A stretch of 64,000 nucleotides of DNA from Hydrogenophaga sp. (GTDB taxonomy: Bacteria > Pseudomonadota > Gammaproteobacteria > Burkholderiales > Burkholderiaceae_C). Location: positions 1 through 64,000 of the forward strand of contig JAABQG010000011.1 in assembly GCA_011391595.1 (NCBI GenBank), given 5' to 3'. A model generated the notes under the pieces. That model was not told where the DNA came from. It worked only from the letters and a program-made list of their open reading frames with translations, and made no database searches. The stretch's first letter is position 1; the number at the start of each line of letters is the position of its first letter. The position numbers and the translations under genes are program-made. This document shows positions 27,186 to 35,493 of the stretch, piece by piece.

Positions 27186-30100
27186 TGCGGCGCATGGCCT
27201 TCCTGCTGCTGCGGCGAACGCTGGTCGCGCTGGTGCTGGCCGCGATGGGGCTGGGCGCCTACCTCTGGACCGGCGCCGACCATTCGCTGGGCGCCAGCCT
27301 GGATCTGGCCGCCCGCTTCCTACCCGAGGGGCAGTCGTTGGAAACCCACAAGGTCACCGGCAGCTTGCGCGCGGGCGGGCGTATCGGCTGGCTGCGCTGG
27401 CGCCAGGGCGAGCTCAGCGTCGAAGCCCGTGACGTGGAGCTGGCCTGGAGCCTGCGCAGCCTGCTCGACAGCCAGCTGCGGCTGCAGCGCCTGAACGTGC
27501 GCCACCTGCGCATCGAGGACCAACGCCCCCCCACGCCGGCCACGCCCCCGGGCGAGCTGATGCTGCCCATCCAGGTGGAGGTGCCGTTCGAGGTGACGAC
27601 GCTGGAATGGGCTGGCTCCGCGCCTGTGGTCGTCAACGGTCTTTCCGGAAAATACACTTTTGATAGCAAACAACACCGGGTCGACGCTGGGAAAGCCAGT
27701 ATTTCTTCAGGAAACTACCGCTTTTCGGGCGAGCTCCAGGCGACGCCCCCCCTGGCCCTTGCCTTGCGACTGCAGGGCGATGTGCTGACCACGCCTCCGG
27801 GCAGCCCGCATACGGTGACGCTGGTGGCCAGCGCCGAGGCGCAAGGCGCCTTGGCCGGCATGGACGCCTCCCTGGAGGTATCCGCCCGCCTGGAACCCCA
27901 GACCCAGGTTACGCCGCACGCCGGGCGCAACGGGGCGGCCGCCGGTCCCCCCGCCAGCACCCCCATGCAGGCCACGGTCACCAGCCGCATCCAGCCCTGG
28001 CAACCGCAACCCGTCGTCAGCGCCCAGGGGGCCTGGCAAGGCCTCGACCTGGCTGCGTTATGGCCGCAGGCGCCGCGCACCCTGCTGCAGGGCCAGGCCA
28101 CGGTCACCCCCCAGACCCAAGGCTGGCTCGGACAGGTCGAGCTTTCGAACGCCCTGCCCGGCCCGTGGAACCGGCAGCTGCTGCCGGTGTCACGCCTGAA
28201 CGCCCGCGCCCGCTATGCCGACGGCCAGTGGATCATCGAATCGCTGGACGCCGCCGCCGCAGGTGGACAGATCCAGGCACAGGGCCAGGTCAATGCTCCG
28301 TCCGCGGACGCGAACGCGAACCCGGCCCCAGGCGCCAACGCCCCCGCACCGGCCTGGAACGGACACGCCAGCTTCCGCGGAATCAATCCGGCCGCAGCCG
28401 ACTCGCGCCTGGCCGCAGCCGTGCTCAACGGCACGCTGGCGGCCCGACTTGAGGGGCAGGCCTGGGTCTTCGAGACCGACCTCAACGGCGTGCAGGCTGC
28501 CTCCGGCGCGGCTGCGGCGCGGCTGGGCGGCCTGCGCCTGAACCGGCTTCAAGCCCAGGGCCGCTGGGACAACGGCCACCTGACCCTGCCCAGGCTGCTG
28601 GCACAGACCGACGACGCGCAACTGCAGGGCAGCGCGGCCTTCAACCCCGCCAGCCGCTCGGGAGACGCCCGGCTCAGCCTGAGCCTGCCCGGCGGCAGTG
28701 CCACGCTGGCCGGCAGTCTCGGCGAAACCCGGGGCGATGGCGCGCTGGCTCTTCAGCTCACCGATGCCGCCAAAGCCGCGCGCTGGATCGCCCGATGGCC
28801 CGGCATGCCCGCCGATCTGGCAGAAGCCACGGTCCGGGGCTCCGCCGCACTGACGGCCAACTGGCGCGGCGGCTGGCAGAACCTGGGCCGGCAACTCCAG
28901 GTGCAGGCCGAGCTGTCGGTGCCGCGCCTGGAGCTGGGGGCGCCCGGTGCCGCAGCGGGCGATTACTGGACCCTCGCGGACGGTCGCCTGGCGCTGGCGG
29001 GCTCGCCGGCGGCGCTGCGCCTGAACACCCAGGCCAAGGTCGCCCAGGGTGACCGGGCTTTCGAGGTCAAGACAGCGGCCCAGGGTGGGCGGGCCAGCGA
29101 AGGCACCTGGCAGGCCCGGATCGAAACCCTGCAAGTGCGCTCGCAATCCACTCATCAGCCAGGCGCCTGGACTGTTCAACTCGGACAGCCCCTGACCGTG
29201 GACTGGAAAGACGCGAGCGTCACCCGCACGCTGCAAGTCTCTCCCGGCGAGCTGCGGCTGACCGGGCCGATGCCTGGCGAAGCGCGCATCGAATGGCAAA
29301 GCGCGCGCTGGAGCCAGCGCGAGGGCGCCCCGGCCCGGTGGAGCACCCAGGGGCGCTTGGTCGGCTTGCCGCTGGGCTGGGCCGAACGCTTGGCCGGCCT
29401 GGGACTGAAGGGACTGGAAATCACCGAAGATGTGGTGCTCGGTGGCCAATGGGATGTGGCCTCGGGCGACACCCTGCGCGCGCGCGCGTCGCTGGAGCGC
29501 ACCCAGGGCGACATTCAGGTGACGCTGGACGACGCCAGCGCCAGCACGATCAACGCCGGCGTGCGAACGGCGCGCATCGACCTCCATGCCGACAATGGCG
29601 AATTCGATCTGCGCGCCCTGTGGGACAGCGAGCGCGCGGGCCGTGCCCAGGCCAGTTTCAGCAGCAAGCTCAAGCGCCAGGCCGACGGCTGGGCCTGGCC
29701 GGCCGATACCGCCATCAAAGGCAAGCTGCAGGTGAAACTGCCCCGCCTGCGCGCCCTGGCGGCGCTGACCCCACCGGGCTGGCGCGTGCGCGGCACGCTG
29801 GAGGCCAACGCCACGCTGGGCGGCACCCGGGGCGTGCCGTACTGGGACGGCACCCTCGCCGCCGACAACCTGGCGCTGCGCTCGGTGGTGGACGGCCTGG
29901 AATTCAGCCAGGGCAAGCTGCGCGCGCGTCTGGAGAAACAGCGCCTGGACCTCACCGAATTCAGCCTGCTGGGCGCCAGCGGCGCGGCCGGCCCGGGTGG
30001 GCGTCTGAACCTGACCGGCTTTGCACTCTGGCCCGCGTTGAAAGGCGGCGACTCCACCGGCCTAGCGGGCGTGAAGATGGAGCTGGAGGCCAAGGCCGAA

Positions 30101-31153
30101 GCCTTGCGCGTCAGCACCCGGGCCGACCGGCGGATGGTGGTTTCCGGCACGATCAATGCCAAGCTCGCCGACGCCCGGCTACAAGTGCGCGGCGGCATCA
30201 AGGTCGACCAGGCCCTGATCATCCTGCCCGAGGAAATCGCCTCCGGCCTCGGTGCCGACGTGGTGGTCGCCACCCGCACCACGGGCACCGAAACCACGGC
30301 CAGCGTGACCGCCAAAGCCACGCCCCCGACCATCACCGAGCCCGCCGCGCCGCGCCCGCAGGTGGAACAGGACGTGTCGGTGACGCTGGACCTCGGCCCC
30401 GACTTCCAGTTGCGCGGCCAGGGCCTCAGCACCCGCCTGGCGGGCATGTTGACCGTCAGCAGCCGCGGCACCGGTATGTCCCAGCCACGCCTGACCGGCG
30501 AGATCCGCACCGTGCTGGGCACCTACCGGGCTTACGGCCAGCGGCTCGACATCGAAGAAGGCGTGCTGCGTTTCACCGGCCCATTTGACAACCCGGCGCT
30601 GGACATCCTCGCGATCCGCCCGAACCTGACCCAGCGCGTGGGCGTGCAGATCATCGGCACTGCCCGCTCGCCGCGGGTGCGCCTGTTCTCCGACCCGGTG
30701 CTGTCGGAGGCCGAGACCCTGTCATGGCTGCTGCTGGGCCGCAGCGGGGCCAACGGCGGCGCCGAAGCCGCGATGCTGCAGCAGGCGGCGATGGCCTTGC
30801 TGGGCGGCAGCGCCAACGGCATTTCAGGCCAGCTCACGCAGGCGCTGGGCCTGGACGAACTGTCGGTGCGCTCGCAAGGCGACAGCGCCGACGGCAACAC
30901 CACCGGGGCCACAGTGATGGTGGGCAAACGACTAGCGCGCAACTTCTACGTGGCCTACGAGCAGGCCCTGAGCGGCGCCCTGGGTAGCTTCCAGATCTTC
31001 TACGACCTGACCAGCCGGCTGACCCTGCGCGCCCAGGTCGGGCAGCAAAGCGTGATCGACCTGATCTACACCGTGCGATTCGACCATGCCAGCGAGATCT
31101 TCCGCCGGCCACCCGACCTCCGGCAATTACAATCCAGCCCCAAGCCGCCGTAG
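27185..31153 (+). CDS. tamB: TamB-like translocation/assembly module protein
   Basis: The 1322-residue protein has an N-terminal membrane anchor (about 7-24), a long repetitive beta-helical body and the C-terminal TamB domain (LLLGRSGANGG and DLIYTVRFD). It bridges inner membrane and TamA, moving phospholipids or proteins. Two oddities: a copy of the dispersed 30-base repeat core lies in frame near residues 160-169, and about 22 extra residues follow DLIYTVRFD so that the last codons and the TAG stop lie inside the next tRNA gene. The ATG at 27185 overlaps the tamA stop. Confidence 0.9.
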   Translation: MRRMAFLLLRRTLVALVLAAMGLGAYLWTGADHSLGASLDLAARFLPEGQSLETHKVTGSLRAGGRIGWLRWRQGELSVEARDVELAWSLRSLLDSQLRLQRLNVRHLRIEDQRPPTPATPPGELMLPIQVEVPFEVTTLEWAGSAPVVVNGLSGKYTFDSKQHRVDAGKASISSGNYRFSGELQATPPLALALRLQGDVLTTPPGSPHTVTLVASAEAQGALAGMDASLEVSARLEPQTQVTPHAGRNGAAAGPPASTPMQATVTSRIQPWQPQPVVSAQGAWQGLDLAALWPQAPRTLLQGQATVTPQTQGWLGQVELSNALPGPWNRQLLPVSRLNARARYADGQWIIESLDAAAAGGQIQAQGQVNAPSADANANPAPGANAPAPAWNGHASFRGINPAAADSRLAAAVLNGTLAARLEGQAWVFETDLNGVQAASGAAAARLGGLRLNRLQAQGRWDNGHLTLPRLLAQTDDAQLQGSAAFNPASRSGDARLSLSLPGGSATLAGSLGETRGDGALALQLTDAAKAARWIARWPGMPADLAEATVRGSAALTANWRGGWQNLGRQLQVQAELSVPRLELGAPGAAAGDYWTLADGRLALAGSPAALRLNTQAKVAQGDRAFEVKTAAQGGRASEGTWQARIETLQVRSQSTHQPGAWTVQLGQPLTVDWKDASVTRTLQVSPGELRLTGPMPGEARIEWQSARWSQREGAPARWSTQGRLVGLPLGWAERLAGLGLKGLEITEDVVLGGQWDVASGDTLRARASLERTQGDIQVTLDDASASTINAGVRTARIDLHADNGEFDLRALWDSERAGRAQASFSSKLKRQADGWAWPADTAIKGKLQVKLPRLRALAALTPPGWRVRGTLEANATLGGTRGVPYWDGTLAADNLALRSVVDGLEFSQGKLRARLEKQRLDLTEFSLLGASGAAGPGGRLNLTGFALWPALKGGDSTGLAGVKMELEAKAEALRVSTRADRRMVVSGTINAKLADARLQVRGGIKVDQALIILPEEIASGLGADVVVATRTTGTETTASVTAKATPPTITEPAAPRPQVEQDVSVTLDLGPDFQLRGQGLSTRLAGMLTVSSRGTGMSQPRLTGEIRTVLGTYRAYGQRLDIEEGVLRFTGPFDNPALDILAIRPNLTQRVGVQIIGTARSPRVRLFSDPVLSEAETLSWLLLGRSGANGGAEAAMLQQAAMALLGGSANGISGQLTQALGLDELSVRSQGDSADGNTTGATVMVGKRLARNFYVAYEQALSGALGSFQIFYDLTSRLTLRAQVGQQSVIDLIYTVRFDHASEIFRRPPDLRQLQSSPKPP
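27661..27690 (+). repeat. Dispersed repeat core, copy 5, inside tamB
   Basis: TGATAGC, 13 bases, then TCGACGCTGG, identical in layout and spacing to the intergenic copies at 1400, 13461, 16583 and 20528. Here it is read through in frame as part of TamB, encoding SKQHRVDAG and neighbours without a stop codon. Confidence 0.6.
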
Positions 31154-31218
31154 TTCAATGGATAGAACGGGGACCTCCTAAGTCTCAGATACAGGTTCGA
31201 TTCCTGTCGGTGGTACCA
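31144..31218 (+). tRNA. tRNA-Arg (anticodon CCT)
   Basis: The 75-base tRNA has acceptor stem GCCGCCG paired with CGGTGGT (two G-U pairs), TAGTTCAATGGATAGAAC for the D arm, anticodon loop CTCCTAA giving CCT (decodes AGG), a T arm with GGTTCGATTCC, and an encoded CCA end. Its first ten bases overlap the tamB 3' end, with the tamB TAG being bases 8-10 of the tRNA. It marks the border between the GC-rich housekeeping DNA and the sulfur locus. Confidence 0.95.
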
Positions 31219-31242
31219 GATACAAAGACAAAGCCCGATCGG

Positions 31243-32976
31243 TCAGCCCGAGTAGCCGGGATTCGGCAGCCCGCCGGTAATCTTCGGCGTATTGAGCTGG
31301 CGCGCCGAAACCTTGCCCCCACGGGACTTGAGCCAGGTTTCCACGACATCCCAGACCATCGGGTTGCCAGCTGACCGGGCCTCCTCGGCGACCGGCGCCC
31401 ACCCGGCGACCTTGTATTTTTTCCCTGCCTCGATGGGTTTGCCCTTGAGCCGCATGTCGTTGATCCGGTTGCCCATGGTGCCCACCGGGTTACAGCTGTA
31501 TTCCAGGCCGCCCACGCGCACCATGTCGCCGCCCTGCTGATAGTAGGGGTCCGGGTTGAACAGGTTGTCGCACACGTCCTCAAGCACGGTTTTGAGCGTT
31601 TCGCCGGTCATCTCCGTGACGGTCGCGTAGGAATAGGTCGTCGCGGTCATGTCCATCAGCCATTCGCGGGTGATCGCCTGGCCGGGCAGCAGTGAGGTGC
31701 CCCATCGAAACCCCGGCGAAAACGCGATTTCGGCGCCCTGTACCTCCATCAACGCATCCACCAGCAACTGGTCGCCCGTTCCGTTGAAGTTGCCGCGACG
31801 GAACAAGGTGCCCTCGGTCACGGCGAGTTTCTCGGCCAGCTTGGCCTCGTAGGGTCCGCGGACTTTCTTGATGAGCGCATCCATATCGGCATCGGCTGGC
31901 AGCATGTTGGCGAAGACCGGCAGCAGCTTGTAGCGGAAGTCCGTGACCTTCTTGTCCTTGACTTCGAAGTCGAGCACGGAGAGGAATTTGCTGTTGGAGC
32001 CGGCGTTGGTGACAATGGTCTTGCCGCCCTTGTTGCTGATGATGGAGGCCACGGGCATGCCATCGTGGGTATGTCCGCCCATGATCGCGTCGATGCCACT
32101 GACGCGGCTGGCCATCTTGAGATCCACGTCCATCCCGTTGTGACTCAGGACGACGACCACCTGGGCACCCTTGCCCCTGGTCTCGTCCACCATCTTCTGC
32201 ATGTTCTCGTCCTGGATACCGAAGGCCCAGTCCGCCACCATGTAGCGCGGGTTCGCGATCGGCGTGTAGGGGAAGGCCTGGCCGATGATGGCGCAGGGCA
32301 CGCCATTGATCTCCCGAATGACATAGGGCTTGAACACAGGATCGCCGAAGTCGTTGGTCTTGACGTTCTGCGCCACAAAATCGACTTTTCCCTTGAAGTC
32401 TTTTTCAATGATTTCCTTCACCCGCTCCATGCCCAGGGTGAATTCCCAGTGGCCGGTCATGACGTCCACACCCAGCAGCTTGCAGGCATCGACCATGTCC
32501 TGTCCGTTGGTCCACAACGCCGTACCAGACCCCTGCCAAGTATCACCGCCATCGAGCAACAGCGCCCCCGGACGACTGGCCTTCATGCGTTTGACCAGTG
32601 TCGCCAGATGGGCGAAGCCGCCCACCTTGCCGTAACGCAGTGCTGCCTTGTCAAAATCCAGGTAGGTCAAAGCATGGGCCTCGGCCGTGCCCGGACGGAC
32701 GTTGGCCACTTTAAGCAGGTGTTCACCGACCAGGTGCGGCAACTGGCCTTTCATCGAGCCGATGCCCATATTGATGCTGGGCTCGCGAAAATAGATCGGC
32801 TTGAGTTGGGCATGGCAGTCGGTCATGTGAAGAAATGACACACTGCCAAACTTCGGAATGTCATACAGGCCGCTGACGGCCGTCGCGGCAGCAGCATCGG
32901 CATACCGGCTCAAGCCCATGCCGGCCATGGTGCCCGCGCCCAGGACCTGAAAAAATTCACGCTTGGTTAGATTCAT
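31243..32976 (-). CDS. soxB: Thiosulfohydrolase SoxB
   Basis: This dimanganese periplasmic enzyme hydrolyses sulfate from the SoxY-bound thiosulfonate. The 577-residue product has the metallophosphatase motifs HMTDCHAQ (about 50-57), DGGDTWQGS (about 141-149), GHWEF and MGGHTHDG. The N-terminal signal reads KREFF rather than a twin-arginine RRxF, although a hydrophobic stretch follows. It is last in the minus-strand soxR-C-D-Y-Z-A-X-B series and ends 25 bases from tRNA-Arg. Confidence 0.96.
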   Translation of the reverse strand: MNLTKREFFQVLGAGTMAGMGLSRYADAAAATAVSGLYDIPKFGSVSFLHMTDCHAQLKPIYFREPSINMGIGSMKGQLPHLVGEHLLKVANVRPGTAEAHALTYLDFDKAALRYGKVGGFAHLATLVKRMKASRPGALLLDGGDTWQGSGTALWTNGQDMVDACKLLGVDVMTGHWEFTLGMERVKEIIEKDFKGKVDFVAQNVKTNDFGDPVFKPYVIREINGVPCAIIGQAFPYTPIANPRYMVADWAFGIQDENMQKMVDETRGKGAQVVVVLSHNGMDVDLKMASRVSGIDAIMGGHTHDGMPVASIISNKGGKTIVTNAGSNSKFLSVLDFEVKDKKVTDFRYKLLPVFANMLPADADMDALIKKVRGPYEAKLAEKLAVTEGTLFRRGNFNGTGDQLLVDALMEVQGAEIAFSPGFRWGTSLLPGQAITREWLMDMTATTYSYATVTEMTGETLKTVLEDVCDNLFNPDPYYQQGGDMVRVGGLEYSCNPVGTMGNRINDMRLKGKPIEAGKKYKVAGWAPVAEEARSAGNPMVWDVVETWLKSRGGKVSARQLNTPKITGGLPNPGYSG

Positions 32977-33004
32977 AGTTATGCAATCACTGAATTAAGA
33001 ATCG

Positions 33005-33030
33005 AAAGAAAACCCGGATGAACCGGGCTC
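33005..33030 (-). terminator. Terminator-like hairpin between soxX and soxB
   Basis: On the minus strand CCCGG-TTCAT-CCGGG (33013-33027) is followed by a T-rich run TTTTCTTT. It lies between the soxX stop and the soxB start, so it would lower soxB transcription relative to soxAX unless read through. Confidence 0.6.
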
Positions 33031-33043
33031 CCGGAGTACCTGC

Positions 33044-33697
33044 TTACTGGTTGACCGGCGACTTCGGGTCCAGCAGCAGCGCGACGAGGTCAGCCACCTG
33101 GGCCTCGGTCATGATGCCCATGTGGCCCGCGCGTGGCATGTTGGAACAGGCGTTGTAGGCCTTGGCGTTCCAGATCTTGCCCCAGGTGTACTCGACCATC
33201 CCCTTTGATGCGGGGCTGGCAGGGTCGGCCACACCACGCAGCTTGCCGAAGTTGTACAGGCTGGGGCCGATGGTGCCGAAGGAAATTTCCTTCTTGTCGA
33301 TCTGGTGGCAGTTGTAGCAATTGCCGCCATTGGGCGTGCTGGCGTCATCGGTCCAGGTCAGGCCACGGCCGCTTTGCGCCAGTTTCTCGCCCTCTTGCCA
33401 ACTGCCCAGAAACTTGCCATTGGCCGGCCATTTGATGGTCTTCATATTGGCCGCCTCGATGGCCTTGGCCGTCTTCTCGTCCAGCGGCTTGCCGGCCACA
33501 TCAGCGGCACTGCAGGCCCTGTTGGTCTCATCCGTGTCCAGCACGGAGGCCTTGACGATGCCCTGGTCGCGGAAAGAGGTCTTGACGATGTCGGACGTCA
33601 TCTTGTCCAGATCGGCAGAACTGGGCGCCGTGGCGCAGCCGGCAATGATCGCGGCAGCCGTCAGCAGGGACAGCGTGATTTTGTGTTGCTTTTTCAT
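33044..33697 (-). CDS. soxX: SoxX, c-type cytochrome subunit of SoxAX
   Basis: SoxAX joins thiosulfate to the SoxY cysteine. The 217-residue SoxX has one heme motif, CYNCH (about 127), and the distal methionine is probably in NMPRAGHMGIM. Its signal sequence ends AAIIAGC, a lipobox, so it may be a lipoprotein, which is unlike soluble SoxX of well-studied species. The insertion-rich N-terminal half makes it longer than the roughly 120 to 150 residues of the smallest SoxX. The ATG at 33697 is chosen because the signal starts there. Confidence 0.94.
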   Translation of the reverse strand: MKKQHKITLSLLTAAAIIAGCATAPSSADLDKMTSDIVKTSFRDQGIVKASVLDTDETNRACSAADVAGKPLDEKTAKAIEAANMKTIKWPANGKFLGSWQEGEKLAQSGRGLTWTDDASTPNGGNCYNCHQIDKKEISFGTIGPSLYNFGKLRGVADPASPASKGMVEYTWGKIWNAKAYNACSNMPRAGHMGIMTEAQVADLVALLLDPKSPVNQ

Positions 33698-33716
33698 GGG
33701 ATTTTCTCCTGATCGA

Positions 33717-34520
33717 TCAGCGCTTGATGGCCGGCGCGACGGAGGCCGAACCCTGGCTGTTGACGCCCAGATACACGCCCAGGGCCACGGTGGCGTCGCT
33801 GCCAAAACCGGGATACGGGAAGCGCTGCTGGCGGTAGCAGTCGTTCAGGCGCTGCTGCATGCCCCACATCTGGCCGTTGGAGACGCGGTAGGCCGGCCAG
33901 GCGGCGAAGCCGATGCCGTCGCCGGGGTTCTTGGTCAGGTTGGGCAGGTCTTGAAGGCGGATACGGGTGTTGTCCTGCCCGTGACAGGATGAGCAGGAGA
34001 AATCGTGCGCGCCGGCGCGCTGGAAAAACAGTCGCTTGCCGACTTCATAAAAAGCTTTCTCCTGTGCATGGGACTGTGGAAGGTTGAACTTCATGCCCTT
34101 GGATTCGGCCGATATCCAGGTGGCCAGTGCCGTCATGTTGTTCTGCTCGCCCCGCCCAAACGGCGTCTTTGCAATTTCGGCGGCGTTCAACCCCTGTAGG
34201 GTTTCCATGCAGGTCAGCAGGCGCGACTCCAGGTCCTGCACCCGGCCGGTATCTGCAAAGTAGCGGGGGAGTTCGACAAACGCGCCCTTGACCACGCCGG
34301 GACCTTTGCCCAGATCGCACTTCTCCAGCGAGGCATTCTTGGGGCCGCGTTTCTGCTTCCACAGGTCTTCACCTTTGGCTTCGAAGAGGTCGGCCGGATT
34401 GCCGTCCTGGAGCATGGCGCGGTATTCCTCGATGCTCTGGACAGCGGATTTCTGCGCCATGGCAGCACTCGCCATCAGGCAGCCCACGGTGAGCAAGGAA
34501 ATGGATTGATGCATCCTCAT
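33717..34520 (-). CDS. soxA: SoxA, c-type cytochrome subunit of SoxAX (monoheme)
   Basis: The 267-residue periplasmic protein has a signal peptide (cleaved near ASAAMA), one heme motif CSSCH (about 178) and the catalytic-cysteine segment LNDCYRQQRFPYPGFGSD (about 226-243). Only one CxxCH is present, so this is the monoheme type, and the second heme site of diheme SoxA is absent. A start at the second methionine is possible. It follows soxZ after a terminator-like hairpin. Confidence 0.95.
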   Translation of the reverse strand: MRMHQSISLLTVGCLMASAAMAQKSAVQSIEEYRAMLQDGNPADLFEAKGEDLWKQKRGPKNASLEKCDLGKGPGVVKGAFVELPRYFADTGRVQDLESRLLTCMETLQGLNAAEIAKTPFGRGEQNNMTALATWISAESKGMKFNLPQSHAQEKAFYEVGKRLFFQRAGAHDFSCSSCHGQDNTRIRLQDLPNLTKNPGDGIGFAAWPAYRVSNGQMWGMQQRLNDCYRQQRFPYPGFGSDATVALGVYLGVNSQGSASVAPAIKR

Positions 34521-34554
34521 GATTGCCTCTCATTGTTTCGAAGTCGATTTGGGA

Positions 34555-34584
34555 TCAAAAAAAGGGTGAAGTCCTCACCCTTTT
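34555..34584 (-). terminator. Terminator-like hairpin between soxZ and soxA
   Basis: The hairpin GGGTGA (34564-34569) and TCACCC (34575-34580) is followed on the minus strand by seven Ts. It lies after the soxZ stop, inside the apparent sox operon, so soxAXB either has partial read-through or its own promoter. The A-run on the other side makes it potentially bidirectional. Confidence 0.7.
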
Positions 34585-34602
34585 CCAGTTCGCCAGCGGG
34601 CG

Positions 34603-34914
34603 TCAGGACACCGTGGCTTCGTCGGTGCGGGTGTCGCCCTTGTTGTCTTTCCAGGTCACGGCAATCTTGTCGCCGGCCTTGGCGCCCTTGACGTTGAATT
34701 GCAGGAACGGGTTCTTGGACACTGCCGCACCCCATTCGGCGGTCATCACGGACTTGCCGTTGAGCTTGGCCTCCACTTCCTGGATATGCCAGGCGGGAAC
34801 AACTTTGCCGGCGGCGTCTTTGCGCTGGCCGGATTCCATTTCGTGGCTCATCAGGACACGGACTGTGGCTTTGTCGCCTGCTGCCTGGGCGCGTATGCGC
34901 ATCGGATCTGCCAT
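34603..34914 (-). CDS. soxZ: SoxZ, sulfur-carrier partner subunit
   Basis: The 103-residue protein is the beta-sandwich partner of SoxY and holds its carrier arm. It has the family start MADPMRIRA, MSHEMESG and NPFLQFNVKGAKAGDKI. There is no signal peptide, as expected for export with SoxY by the Tat route. The ATG at 34914 is chosen because the longer frame runs back into soxY. It lies 52 bases after soxY. Confidence 0.95.
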   Translation of the reverse strand: MADPMRIRAQAAGDKATVRVLMSHEMESGQRKDAAGKVVPAWHIQEVEAKLNGKSVMTAEWGAAVSKNPFLQFNVKGAKAGDKIAVTWKDNKGDTRTDEATVS

Positions 34915-34966
34915 TTTCTTTCTCCTGTTCAGTGATTCAAAAGGTTCGAAGGATTCGTGTCTCGCA

Positions 34967-35425
34967 TCAGCCGCCGCAGCCGCCGAGGGTGACCTTGACT
35001 TCTTTTTTGGCGTAGAGCGCCTTGCCGTCCGCCATGAGGGCAACCGCATACACGTCGGAAGACTGCCCCATCTTGGAGCGCGTGGCAAAGTTGGCGTCCA
35101 CGCTATCGGTCATGTTGAAAACGGCCACCAGGGCAGTCGGGTTTTTTTCAACCAGGATCAGCATCTGCTTGACGCCTGCAAGTGAGGTGCTGACGCCCAA
35201 GGGAACGACAGCGCCGTTTTCTGCGATATCCGGGCCGGTGATGGTGACGTCTTTGCTCTCGACCGGCGCGCCACCGCCCAGCGCCTTCAGCGCGTCCGCC
35301 ACGTTCTTGGCTTCAAACGCGGTCTTGTTGAACGCCGCATGGGCGTATTGGGGAAACAGCCCCGTGGAGGCCAGAAGACCGGCCACCATTGCGCTTTGCT
35401 TGAGGGTCTTGCGACGAGTTTGCAT
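34967..35425 (-). CDS. soxY: SoxY, sulfur-carrier protein
   Basis: SoxY carries sulfur intermediates on a C-terminal cysteine. The 152-residue product has a Tat-like signal (TRRKTLKQSAMVAG) and ends with the diagnostic GGCGG swinging arm, with Cys150 as the attachment point. It works with SoxZ, encoded next, and receives thiosulfate from SoxAX. Confidence 0.96.
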   Translation of the reverse strand: MQTRRKTLKQSAMVAGLLASTGLFPQYAHAAFNKTAFEAKNVADALKALGGGAPVESKDVTITGPDIAENGAVVPLGVSTSLAGVKQMLILVEKNPTALVAVFNMTDSVDANFATRSKMGQSSDVYAVALMADGKALYAKKEVKVTLGGCGG

Positions 35426-35493
35426 ATGAAATCTCCTTGGTTGAGTGAATGCTAGTGAAAAATACAGGTGTGGGTACCCGTGGAATCCCGAAC

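Noticed and set aside
31219-31242. Possible attachment-site direct repeat of the tRNA-Arg 3' end
   Set aside because: No second copy of the tRNA end was noticed in the window; the right border of any island would be beyond 64000.
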